64,000 nt of DNA from DAOUEX01 sp034430235. GTDB lineage: Bacteria; Chloroflexota; Anaerolineae; UBA2200. The number at the start of each line of letters is the position of its first letter. Position 1 is the stretch's first letter. Where the stretch lies: positions 53,428 to 117,427 of the forward strand of contig CAYZGO010000008.1 of NCBI GenBank assembly GCA_964478075.1, in the 5' to 3' direction. A model generated the notes under the pieces. It was not told where the DNA came from. It was given only the letters and a program-made list of their open reading frames with translations, and searched no databases. The position numbers and the translations under genes are program-made. Below, piece by piece: positions 43,445-51,344 of the stretch.

Positions 43445-44188
43445 ATGCTAGCTAAGGAGTATTTGAAGAGGGCTTCGGCTCTTCTCAAGAAGATCGAGGA
43501 GAGCGAGCTGGACAAGATCGAGGAAGCTGCTGAAATCATCACCCAGGCCATCATAGATGGCCACATGCTCTTCGCCTTTGGCTGTAGCCACTCGGCACTC
43601 CCGGTACAGGATATCTTCTACCGAGCAGGGGGCCTGATGTTGGTCAACCCCATCTTTGGCCCCGGTATGTTACTGGAGGATTATCCCACCACCTTCACGT
43701 CTAAGATGGAGCGTCTGGAGGGTTACGGCAAGCTGTTGCTTGATAGGGTAGCTACCAAGGCGGGTGATGTGTTGATCTTGGTCTCAGTATCAGGGCGCAA
43801 CGCTGTGCCAGTTGATATGGCCATGGCCGCTAAAGAGAGGGGAATGAAGGTCATCGGCTTGACCTCTATGGAGTACACTAACGGCGTCAGTTCCCGTCAC
43901 TCGAGCGGGAAAAAGATGTATCAGCTGGTAGACGTGGTGATTGACAATCCGGTTCCCCTTGGAGATGCTATCCTAGAGGCCGAGGAAGTGCCGCAGAAGT
44001 TCTGTCCTGTCTCAGGGGTCACTAGTTGTGCTATCCTCCATGCCCTCATGGCAGCGACAGTGGAGAAGCTTGTGGCTAAGGGATTCACACCTCCGATTTA
44101 CCTGGCTGCCAATGCGCCAGGTGGAGACGAGTACAACAAGCGATTGTTGGCCGAATACAAAGACCGCATGCTCTATGGTCTCCATTGA
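43445..44188 (+). CDS. SIS domain sugar-phosphate protein (UPF0309-like), copy 2
   Basis: This protein of 247 residues is homologous to the product of the gene at 41391, with matching GCSHSALPVQDIFYRAG and LILVSVSGRNAVPVDMAMAAK segments and a similar SSRHSSGKKM stretch. The ATG follows the ribosome binding site AGGAGG. Two paralogues in one locus may form a heteromer or act on two related phosphosugars. The role is inferred from the SIS fold and the PTS/nagA context. Confidence 0.82.
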   Translation: MLAKEYLKRASALLKKIEESELDKIEEAAEIITQAIIDGHMLFAFGCSHSALPVQDIFYRAGGLMLVNPIFGPGMLLEDYPTTFTSKMERLEGYGKLLLDRVATKAGDVLILVSVSGRNAVPVDMAMAAKERGMKVIGLTSMEYTNGVSSRHSSGKKMYQLVDVVIDNPVPLGDAILEAEEVPQKFCPVSGVTSCAILHALMAATVEKLVAKGFTPPIYLAANAPGGDEYNKRLLAEYKDRMLYGLH

Positions 44189-44211
44189 AGGTGAGAAGTA
44201 GAGGGAAGTCT

Positions 44212-45270
44212 ATGGCTGAAAAGGGCATTCACACTCTGGCAGAGATACTAGGGCAGACGGTGGCCTGGAAGGCTATTGGGGAAGAGGTCTCTGATAAGGC
44301 AGCACGCTTTGCCGATGTCTTGGACAAAGGTGCCTTTCGTGAGGTCATCTTCACTGGCTGCGGATCCACCTACTATGCTTCACTGACAGCAGCACCTATC
44401 TTCCAAGAGCTGACGGGCCTCAGGTCCCGCGGCCTGCCTTCTTCGGAGCTGTTCCTTTTTCCCAGCTCATCTCTGATCAGAGAGGGGCCGACTTTGTTGG
44501 TGGCCATTTCCCGCTCCGGTCAGACCACAGAGACGCTGAGAGCAGTAGGCAGCTTCAAGCAGAACTGGGGTAAGGATGTCATAGTGATCACTTGCCATGA
44601 AGACAGCCCGCTATCTGCTGTGGGCTCGCTCAGCCTGATTGCCCGAGAAGCAGAGGAGAAGAGCATCGCTCAGACCCGCTCTTTCACCAGCATGCTGGTC
44701 GCTGCCCAGGCTCTGGCGGGAATAGCTGCTGGACGCACTGATTACCTCGACCAGCTACGAGCTCTACCGCCACTGGGCGCGAAGCTGATCGCCAGCGAAC
44801 AGGCGTTGGCCAAGCGTCTAGGCGAAGATCATCGTATCACCAAGTTCTTCTTCCTTGGCTCCGGACCCAACTATGGCCTGGCCTGCGAAGCCATGCTGAA
44901 GATGAAAGAGATGTCTCTCTCCCACTCAGAGGCTTTCCGCTTCATGGAATTCCGCCACGGGCCAAAGTCCATGGTGGACGAGGCTACCCTGGTGATAGGT
45001 CTCGTATCCGACTCGGCCTGTGAGCACGAGGTAGCAGTCCTGCGCGAGGTAAAGGAACTGGGGGCCAGGATATTTATCCTTGCCGAGGAAGAAGAACCGG
45101 CGGGCTGGGGAGACTCCGATTACTCAGTTTGCTTTCGTTCAGGGCTCTCAGACCTAGCACAAGCCGTACTCTACCTGCCGGTTCTGCAACTCCTGGCCTA
45201 CTATAGGGCCATAGCCAAAGGACTAAATCCGGACAAGCCGAAAAACCTTGAATACGTGGTCAAACTGTAG
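44212..45270 (+). CDS. SIS domain aminosugar isomerase/deaminase (GlmS isomerase-like)
   Basis: This 352-residue protein has two SIS domains in the order seen in the isomerase half of GlmS, but without the glutaminase domain (FTGCGSTYYASLTAAPIF, LLVAISRSGQTTETLRAV, EFRHGPKSMVDEATL). Stand-alone proteins of this type, such as AgaS, FrlB and NagB-II, deaminate or isomerise aminosugar phosphates. The ATG at 44212 has AGGGA upstream; the frame is open back to a TTG at 44185 that overlaps the previous stop. Downstream of nagA, it could convert GlcN6P to Fru6P, as NagB-II does. Confidence 0.87.
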   Translation: MAEKGIHTLAEILGQTVAWKAIGEEVSDKAARFADVLDKGAFREVIFTGCGSTYYASLTAAPIFQELTGLRSRGLPSSELFLFPSSSLIREGPTLLVAISRSGQTTETLRAVGSFKQNWGKDVIVITCHEDSPLSAVGSLSLIAREAEEKSIAQTRSFTSMLVAAQALAGIAAGRTDYLDQLRALPPLGAKLIASEQALAKRLGEDHRITKFFFLGSGPNYGLACEAMLKMKEMSLSHSEAFRFMEFRHGPKSMVDEATLVIGLVSDSACEHEVAVLREVKELGARIFILAEEEEPAGWGDSDYSVCFRSGLSDLAQAVLYLPVLQLLAYYRAIAKGLNPDKPKNLEYVVKL

Positions 45271-45288
45271 CTACAGAGAGAGAGACAG

Positions 45289-46140
45289 ATGATTGATTTC
45301 CACACCCATCCCCTATTGGTGCAGGAGATCTTTGAACGGGAACCAGACCTGCATCGTGTTGCCCGCGAGGTCTTCTATATCCGCAATAGGCCCCAGCCCC
45401 TGGAGACTTTTCTCTTGGAGCTGGATGTCTCTGGGCTCGATCGAGCGGTGCTGTTGCCCATTGATGCCTCGACGACCAAGGGATGCCAGATTTGCTCCAA
45501 CGAGCTGATCGCAGAGTTGTGCCAGATGAGCGACCGCTTCATCGGCTTTGCCAGCGTAGACCCCCACAAAGAGAGCGCAGTAGACGATCTCGAGCACGCC
45601 GTGAAGGATCTGGGACTGCGAGGGCTCAAGCTGTCACCACCCACCCAGGAATTCTATCCCAATGACGCTGAACTGGCCTATCCCATCTATGAGAAGGCCC
45701 AAGACTTTGGTCTCCCTGTCGTCTTCCATGCTGGCATGAGCTGGGAACCTCGGGTTAAGGCTAAGTATGGTCAGCCCATCTATTTGGAGGACGTGGCATA
45801 TGACTTCCCGGACCTCAACATCGTTATCGCTCACTTTGCCTGGCCCTGGGTCCTTGAGGCAGTGATGCTGGCTTTGAAGTATCCGAACGTGTACATTGAC
45901 ACGTCTTGCCTGTATTTTGACAATCCAGTCGCTTTCATGCGCTTTGTGATCGGTGGACAAGTGCCGGTGAGCGTGATTGAAAAGAGCCTACGCTACAAGG
46001 TCGTATTTGGGTCTAACTACCCACGGGTCGAGATCAAGAACATGGTCAAGGCGGTGAAGAGCCTGGGGCTGAGCGATGGGTGCTTGAAGTTGATCTTTGA
46101 AGAGAATGCCAGAAGATTGCTAGGGGAGATATCGGGGTGA
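45289..46140 (+). CDS. TIM-barrel amidohydrolase (amidohydrolase-2 family)
   Basis: This 283-residue protein opens with MIDFHTHPLLV, the HxH metal motif. It also has VVFHAGMSWEPR and IVIAHFAWPWVLEAVMLALKYP, both typical of the amidohydrolase-2 (ACMSD-like) family, and ends with the FEENARRLL tail. These enzymes hydrolyse or decarboxylate cyclic or aromatic substrates using a metal. The substrate is unknown. It lies 18 bases after the SIS isomerase gene, and its stop overlaps the start of yjbQ. Confidence 0.85.
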   Translation: MIDFHTHPLLVQEIFEREPDLHRVAREVFYIRNRPQPLETFLLELDVSGLDRAVLLPIDASTTKGCQICSNELIAELCQMSDRFIGFASVDPHKESAVDDLEHAVKDLGLRGLKLSPPTQEFYPNDAELAYPIYEKAQDFGLPVVFHAGMSWEPRVKAKYGQPIYLEDVAYDFPDLNIVIAHFAWPWVLEAVMLALKYPNVYIDTSCLYFDNPVAFMRFVIGGQVPVSVIEKSLRYKVVFGSNYPRVEIKNMVKAVKSLGLSDGCLKLIFEENARRLLGEISG

Positions 46141-46568
46141 AGATCAAGCTGGGAAAGCTAGAGGTTCAGAGCAGAGGGGATAAAGAACTGATTGATATCA
46201 CCCCTGAGGTGGAGCGAGTAGTGCGGGATAGTGGGGTTAAAGAAGGTGTAGTCAATATCCTGACTATGCATACGTCTTCTGGCATCATCGTCACCGAGGG
46301 CCTACCTTGCTTGGAGATGGATGTGCTGAATCACTTGGAGGTATTGGCTCCCGAGGAGGGGGACTATTATCATAACCGGTATCTGGATATTGACGGGCGG
46401 TTGGGGTTCAATGCCGGTGCCCACTTAAAGAGCATTCTTGGTGGCATAAGCGCTTTCTTCCCTATTGAAGATGGCCAGATAGTGAAGGGGTCTCGTCAGC
46501 GCATCTACTTCGCCGAGTACGATGGTCCTCTGTGCCGTACCTACTGCGTGCAAGTAATGGGCGAGTGA
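46137..46568 (+). CDS. yjbQ: YjbQ family protein (UPF0047)
   Basis: This 143-residue protein has the UPF0047 signatures ILTMHTSSGIIVTEG, HNRYLDIDGRLGFNAGAHLKS and IYFAEYDGP. Some members have weak thiamine-phosphate synthase activity, so they are often named secondary thiamine-phosphate synthase, but the in vivo role is unclear. The GTG start overlaps the TGA of the amidohydrolase gene (46137-46140) and has GGGGAG upstream, so the pair is translationally coupled. It is the last gene of the PTS-nagA series. Confidence 0.9.
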   Translation: MKIKLGKLEVQSRGDKELIDITPEVERVVRDSGVKEGVVNILTMHTSSGIIVTEGLPCLEMDVLNHLEVLAPEEGDYYHNRYLDIDGRLGFNAGAHLKSILGGISAFFPIEDGQIVKGSRQRIYFAEYDGPLCRTYCVQVMGE

Positions 46569-46760
46569 GTTAACTGATAACGTCAATCCCTCCTCCTTGC
46601 GGGTGGTGAGCGTGACTTCTTGCGCAGCGATCGATTCGCCACAGCGGGAATTACTGCCCCAACATGGCACGAGATGGCAATAGGAGCAACTGAGGCAGGA
46701 CGACTGAGAAGAGTGTCAGGCGTCCTATTGGCTGAAAGGTTGCTGCACTACAAAGATCCC

Positions 46761-47660
46761 CTACCGTAAGAGCGACATGGACATCGTTCTGTATGTATGC
46801 CTTCTACCACGCAAGGCAATAGAGTCTTCCATGATGTTTTGAGGCACCGCAATAGATATAGAGAAGCCCCCCTCACCGATTTCGTGAACATCCGCGCCAG
46901 TCATCTTGGCCTCAAGCGCGATTCGGCGCATAACATCTGTAGAGCTACCTTCCACGGAACGAATCATGACTAACCAGGCCAGTGCGCCTTCCTCATGTAC
47001 CAATGTAACTAGCTCACGAACGGCTTCAGTAGTCCACCCTGGTGAAGCTCCAGGCATGGGCAGGGCTATTGCATCACACCTTGCAGCCTGGAATGCTCTG
47101 ATGTCATCGGGAGTAACCAAGTTCATTCCTGTTTCATTAGGAATGCCGGACCCCACCGGCTTCCCTGAAACAGCGAACACTCGATCCCCAAGTTCATCTC
47201 TGATAGCAGATGTAGCCTCTGCGATCGCCTTATTAGTCACTGCTGTTCCGGGAGTTCCTGTTACGAATACAATATCAGCCCCTTGAGCAACAGCTTTCTG
47301 GGCATTCTCTGGCGTTGCTAAACGGCCATGATCCCCTGCGGCAAAGTTTCTTGCCGGTTCTAAGTCTAGCCCTACAGGCCGTCCAACCAGGCGGTTGACC
47401 TCCTTGATTGTGACCCCAATTCCACTGGGCGCTTCCCAATCCGACTCAAGATCAGGTTTCTCGCCAGCCGATGGCAAGCCGGATACTACGGGATGATCCA
47501 CGTTGTAACGGTTAACGATGACAATATCTGCCGCCATGGCAGCGGCGAGCTCCGCATTAGTGACTCCATCAATCAGTGGAGGTACCCTGCATACGACCTG
47601 AGCGGCTACAGTCCTTCCCTCCGCTGCCCTGATGCTTTCCACTGGCTCCGTAGGACTCAT
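46761..47660 (-). CDS. TIM-barrel protein of the PTS-associated DUF7916 / PEP-mutase-like group
   Basis: This 299-residue protein includes IRAAEGRTVAAQVV, LIDGVTNAELAAAMAADIVIVNR, GADIVFVTGTPGTAVTNKAI and MTGADVHEIGEGGFS. This resembles proteins found beside PTS operons that have been called PEP phosphonomutase-like or, wrongly, haloacid dehalogenase-like. Family assignment is from memory of such sequences and is not firm. Coding similarity seems to continue upstream of the ATG (RITDVTATEFQR in frame) without an accepted start codon, so the true N-terminus may have been lost or may use a non-standard start. Confidence 0.6.
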   Translation of the reverse strand: MSPTEPVESIRAAEGRTVAAQVVCRVPPLIDGVTNAELAAAMAADIVIVNRYNVDHPVVSGLPSAGEKPDLESDWEAPSGIGVTIKEVNRLVGRPVGLDLEPARNFAAGDHGRLATPENAQKAVAQGADIVFVTGTPGTAVTNKAIAEATSAIRDELGDRVFAVSGKPVGSGIPNETGMNLVTPDDIRAFQAARCDAIALPMPGASPGWTTEAVRELVTLVHEEGALAWLVMIRSVEGSSTDVMRRIALEAKMTGADVHEIGEGGFSISIAVPQNIMEDSIALRGRRHTYRTMSMSLLR

Positions 47661-47725
47661 TCTTTGGAATTCCGTAGCGGTTACATCTGTTATGCGCTTG
47701 ACTATCTTAGCCTCTTTGTCGCACC

Positions 47726-48464
47726 TTAGAACGCAAAGGCCCGCTTGGGGTTGTTTATCAAAAAGCTGTCAATATCTTCTTCTGCTATCCCTTCCTCTCT
47801 TAACCGGGGGATGAATCTTTCCAGAATATATACATATCCAGGCCCTCCACCATATGATTTAAAATACGTTCTTCGGCCCATGTCCCCGCCTAGGAGAATC
47901 TGCTCACTGAATCCAGCTTCTACCATCTTTGATATCAGTTCCACCAACACACTCTCAGGATGGTATTTGATCCCTTATGGCGTGTCATACTGTAGGAAAG
48001 CTCCAGTGTTTGCAATTTCCCTGTGATAGCGGAAATCTGGATTGCGGTCTAGATGTGCTATTATGGCATTGGACGGGTGTAGCGTCTGTCAGGTGTCCTA
48101 TGATGACGGCTACGATTCTGATGCCGTGCCTCTTTACGCTTCTGCACACATCCTCCACCATTGCCTGGAGAGTTTGTGGTCGTATTCCTATAGTTCCTGC
48201 ATAGCGCCGGAAGGTGTGACACGGGCCATACGGAATGCCAGGAAGCACAAGGGCATTGACTTGCTCTGCGACTCTCTTTGCGATCTCTTCGGCCAGGATA
48301 TAATCTGTAGCAAGCGGTAGGTGATGTCCGTGCTGTTCTGTCGAGCCTACAGGCAAGAGTGCAATCCTGTTGTCCTTGAATGCCTCTTCCGCCTGTACCC
48401 AAGTAAGCTCTCCAAGCATAGTTGCCATTGAAGTACCCCCTGAAATTGGACATGATTCGAGCAA
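47726..48464 (-). pseudogene. Chimeric remnant: creatininase N-terminus joined to phosphotriesterase-family C-terminus
   Basis: The 5' part (from the ATG at 48464 or, better, 48428) encodes a creatinine-amidohydrolase-family N-terminus with GSTEQHGHHLPLATD and LPGIPYGPCHTFRRYAGT. Near 48105 the frame passes directly into a phosphotriesterase-like middle segment, IIGHLTDATPVQ. A frameshift follows near 48075 and a TAA stop at 47975-47977. The phosphotriesterase C-terminus then continues in the shifted frame (HPESVLVELISKMVEAGFSEQ, ILLGGDMGRR, SFLINNPKRAFAF). About 120 residues of each family remain. The best explanation is a deletion that fused two adjacent genes, followed by decay. Confidence 0.75.
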
Positions 48465-48681
48465 TTCCTACTAGACAGAAAACCCAATGCACAGATGGCA
48501 TCATTGTAATCCTGTCAGCCAGGTAGGCCAAGTTCCTCCCTAACATGTGCAACTGATTTCTGAGACAACTACCCTGATAAGAGTAGCGTCCCATTTCAAT
48601 CCGCTGTGTGCACCCCGAGGTGCATAGAAAGCTTGGACGTGAATCCCCAGAGCGTGCCTTTTGTGTTTCGGAGGAATGTGC

Positions 48682-48687
48682 TATAAT
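48682..48687 (+). promoter_or_regulatory. Extended -10 promoter of the sugar transferase gene
   Basis: TATAAT preceded by TGC (TG at -14), with no convincing -35 hexamer. The transcription start would be about 20-45 bases before the sugar transferase start codon. Confidence 0.5.
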
Positions 48688-48737
48688 TGTATTGATTTTG
48701 CGATAGTAGATTGACTCAGAGACAGCCCGGAGAGGCC

Positions 48738-49475
48738 GTGGTCACAACCACAAGAGACACAACCTCGGGTGTCGAGTCAGAGAGCAGCCGTACCAGGGCC
48801 CTGTACCTTCGGAGCCTGGCGCAACCACAAGTGACGCGCAACAGGAGATGCTATACCCTGCTGAAAAGAATGCTCGACATCGTTGGCGCCACATTGCTCT
48901 TGCTCATACTATCACCTGTGATGCTGGTCATTGCCCTTGTGATTAAGGCCTCGTCCTCTGGCCCGGCCATCTTGGTGCAGGAGAGAGTGGGCAAGGGCGG
49001 GAAGGTATTCGCCTTTCATAAATTCCGTTCGATGTACAACAACTCTGACCACTCCGTGGACGAACGTTTTGCCAGGGATTACATTGGTGAGAGCTGTCAT
49101 TCCGCAGTCCCTCGAGGCGGAGTATTCAAGCCAGCCAACGACAAGCGGGTGACGCCAGTCGGCAGGTTTCTGCGCAAGGCCAGCCTGGACGAGTTGCCTC
49201 AGCTTTTGAATGTACTGAAGGGGGATATGAGCCTTGTAGGCCCGCGACCTTCGATGCCCTATGAGGTGGACGTGTACAAGCCGTGGCACTTCAGGCGTCT
49301 GGAAGTGTTGCCTGGCATGACTGGTTTGGCTCAGATCAATGGCAGAAGCAGTCTGACCTTTAGGGATATCGTGAAGATTGATATCAGGTACATCGCGCGA
49401 CGTTCCCTGTGGCTGGATCTCAAGATCTTGCTCAGGACTGTGCCGGTGGTGCTCTCGGCACGAGGTGCCAGGTAG
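48738..49475 (+). CDS. Undecaprenyl-phosphate sugar phosphotransferase (short form)
   Basis: This protein of about 245 residues is a single sugar transferase domain with one N-terminal membrane helix (LLKRMLDIVGATLLLLILSPV). It has the catalytic motifs FHKFRSMYNN, DELPQLLNVLKGDMSLVGPRPSMPYE and GMTGLAQINGRSSLTFRDIVKIDI. It lacks the long N-terminal part of the paralogue at 7612. It would attach the first sugar to the lipid carrier for a surface polysaccharide. The GTG at 48738 is chosen because GGAGAGG lies just upstream; a TTG at 48711 is the alternative. Secreted glycoside hydrolase-like proteins follow. Confidence 0.88.
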   Translation: MVTTTRDTTSGVESESSRTRALYLRSLAQPQVTRNRRCYTLLKRMLDIVGATLLLLILSPVMLVIALVIKASSSGPAILVQERVGKGGKVFAFHKFRSMYNNSDHSVDERFARDYIGESCHSAVPRGGVFKPANDKRVTPVGRFLRKASLDELPQLLNVLKGDMSLVGPRPSMPYEVDVYKPWHFRRLEVLPGMTGLAQINGRSSLTFRDIVKIDIRYIARRSLWLDLKILLRTVPVVLSARGAR

Positions 49476-49515
49476 TGAAACGCGGTTGATGAATGAAGCA
49501 ATTGGGAGGAAGCAC

Positions 49516-51201
49516 GTGAGGCGGCCAGGTTGCATGCATCTAACTCAAACAATAACAAAGCGCCTCAAGCCAGTTTGCGCTCGTGTGTCATTGTTCCTGG
49601 TCTGCTTAGTATGTTTGGCTCTGGGCCTGGCTTCTGTTGGCCTCGTACTAGCTGCTGCGCCTACCAGCCCATTGCCGCAGTTTGGGATTGCCTCCGACCT
49701 TCCGCCCGACATCGTACTGAATGCGGAACAGGGCCTGGGGCAATGTCACTGGCTCGACCCCAGTATCCTATCCATACCCTATGTCAGTTGGGCCTATGAT
49801 GCAGGCCAGACAGCCAGTGGCTGGGCTGCCATTGAGCCTCAGGAAGGCGTCTTCAATTGGGCACCACTCGATGCAGAGATTGCCAAAGCTCGCAGCCGGG
49901 GTAAGCGCATCTGGTTGGAACTACTGACGACAGAAGGCCAGACGCCACAGTGGGCAAGAGATGCGGGAGTGGTGCTTGTCGGTTCGCGCGGTGGAACGCC
50001 TCTCCCGTGGAATGAAACATATCAGCGACTGCTGCGCCGGGCAGTGCATGCCGTGGCTGCTCGCTATGACGACGACCCCACGGTGGATGCGATAAATCTG
50101 ATGGCGGGCGGCTGCTATGGTGAGATGGCTATTTGTTCTCCGGGAACGGATACGCCAGCCTGGGAACAGGCTGGATACACTAACGAGAAATTCATCGAAG
50201 CTGCAAAACGGATCATTGATATTTACTTAGAAGAAGAACACGAATGGGAGGACGGCAGGCGGACCCATGGTTTCCTGAAGACGCCCGTTGTGCTGCAGGT
50301 TGGTGGGGGTCTTTATGGGCACACTAGGGCGGTCATTGAGCCAGTGGTAGAATACGCCATGTCCAAATACGGCATGCGCGTGTGGCTCAAGTACAATGGC
50401 CTTGGCGGCGGTTATGACATGGGCTGGCTCTATCAGCAATACAACACGGTTACCAGAGTGGGCTATGAGCCGGCAGGCAACAGCCCAGATTTTCTGAGCC
50501 AACCTGGACGATACATGCGCACAGTCCTTGATCACCATTCCAGTTATGTCTGCTTACAGTCGCCATACTTTGACATTCCCGACCCACGGTGGGAGCAAGC
50601 ACGCGAGTTTGTGGCGCGCTACATAGGGGCGCAGATTGTCAGTCAGGGCGTTGTTGCTCCAGACTTGGTTCTTGCCGGGCAGGAATATAGCTTCACTACC
50701 AGTTGGGTGAACAGGGGGACAGTGCCACTGATGCGGCCTGAACGGCAGGGAGTGAAGGACGTTCCTGCTTCGTATGACATACTTGTTGCCTTCGTTGATG
50801 CTGCCAGTGGTTCGCCTGTGTTTGAACACAGTTTCACTCCTGCTGTGCCCACGACGAATTGGTACACAGCGCAGCCCATAAGCATCGAAGTGGCAATCAC
50901 CATACCCACGTTCGTGCCTGCGGGTGAATACGACCTGAGAATCGCACTGCTGAACCCGAACTTGGCGCCGCACAATGAGCAGCGCCATTTCCGCCTCGTT
51001 AACACTGATCTGCACGATGGCAGCGCCAGATACACTGTAGGACGGATTGCAGTGCTTAATGAGCCTACACCGCCAGCAACAGCCACACCAATGGCCACGC
51101 CTACCCCCACCCCTACTCCGGGGGAGACAGGCAACAGGCTTGGCACATTCCTGCGTGCTGTCTGGGAGTGGCTGTGCAATCTGCTGAAGGTATTCCAGTG
51201 A
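49516..51201 (+). CDS. Secreted GH42-like TIM-barrel protein with a C-terminal helix
   Basis: This protein of about 561 residues has a signal peptide (hydrophobic VSLFLVCLVCLALGLASVGL followed by VLAAAP). The body resembles the barrel of beta-galactosidase/DUF4832-type proteins (WAAIEPQEGVFNWAPLDAEIAK, RRAVHAVAARYDDDPTVDAI). A beta-sandwich follows (about residues 390-510), then a Thr/Pro linker and a C-terminal amphipathic helix (FLRAVWEWLCNLLKVF). Catalytic residues cannot be assigned with certainty. The GTG at 49516 has GGGAGGA 5 bases upstream; an ATG at 49489 is possible. It probably acts at the cell surface on glycans made or bound there. Confidence 0.7.
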   Translation: MRRPGCMHLTQTITKRLKPVCARVSLFLVCLVCLALGLASVGLVLAAAPTSPLPQFGIASDLPPDIVLNAEQGLGQCHWLDPSILSIPYVSWAYDAGQTASGWAAIEPQEGVFNWAPLDAEIAKARSRGKRIWLELLTTEGQTPQWARDAGVVLVGSRGGTPLPWNETYQRLLRRAVHAVAARYDDDPTVDAINLMAGGCYGEMAICSPGTDTPAWEQAGYTNEKFIEAAKRIIDIYLEEEHEWEDGRRTHGFLKTPVVLQVGGGLYGHTRAVIEPVVEYAMSKYGMRVWLKYNGLGGGYDMGWLYQQYNTVTRVGYEPAGNSPDFLSQPGRYMRTVLDHHSSYVCLQSPYFDIPDPRWEQAREFVARYIGAQIVSQGVVAPDLVLAGQEYSFTTSWVNRGTVPLMRPERQGVKDVPASYDILVAFVDAASGSPVFEHSFTPAVPTTNWYTAQPISIEVAITIPTFVPAGEYDLRIALLNPNLAPHNEQRHFRLVNTDLHDGSARYTVGRIAVLNEPTPPATATPMATPTPTPTPGETGNRLGTFLRAVWEWLCNLLKVFQ

Positions 51202-51226
51202 TTCGCAGGCTGCACATACTTCATTT

Positions 51227-51255
51227 GACAAGACCCTGTTCCAACACTATACTGC
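51227..51255 (+). promoter_or_regulatory. Promoter of the large lipoprotein gene
   Basis: TTGACA (51227-51232), a 17-bp spacer and TATACT (51250-51255). It gives the 51345 gene its own transcript with a leader of about 80 bases. Confidence 0.75.
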
Positions 51256-51344
51256 GTTAGCTGCTTGGGACTGGGTAACTCTCTATTTCCCCAACGCTTA
51301 CCGTCATGAAACCGGAAGCGCATACTAACAGGAGGTACAATCAA

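Noticed and set aside
49331..49558. Minus-strand frame overlapping the sugar transferase end
   Set aside because: It has no ribosome binding site or recognisable protein and overlaps conserved sugar transferase motifs.
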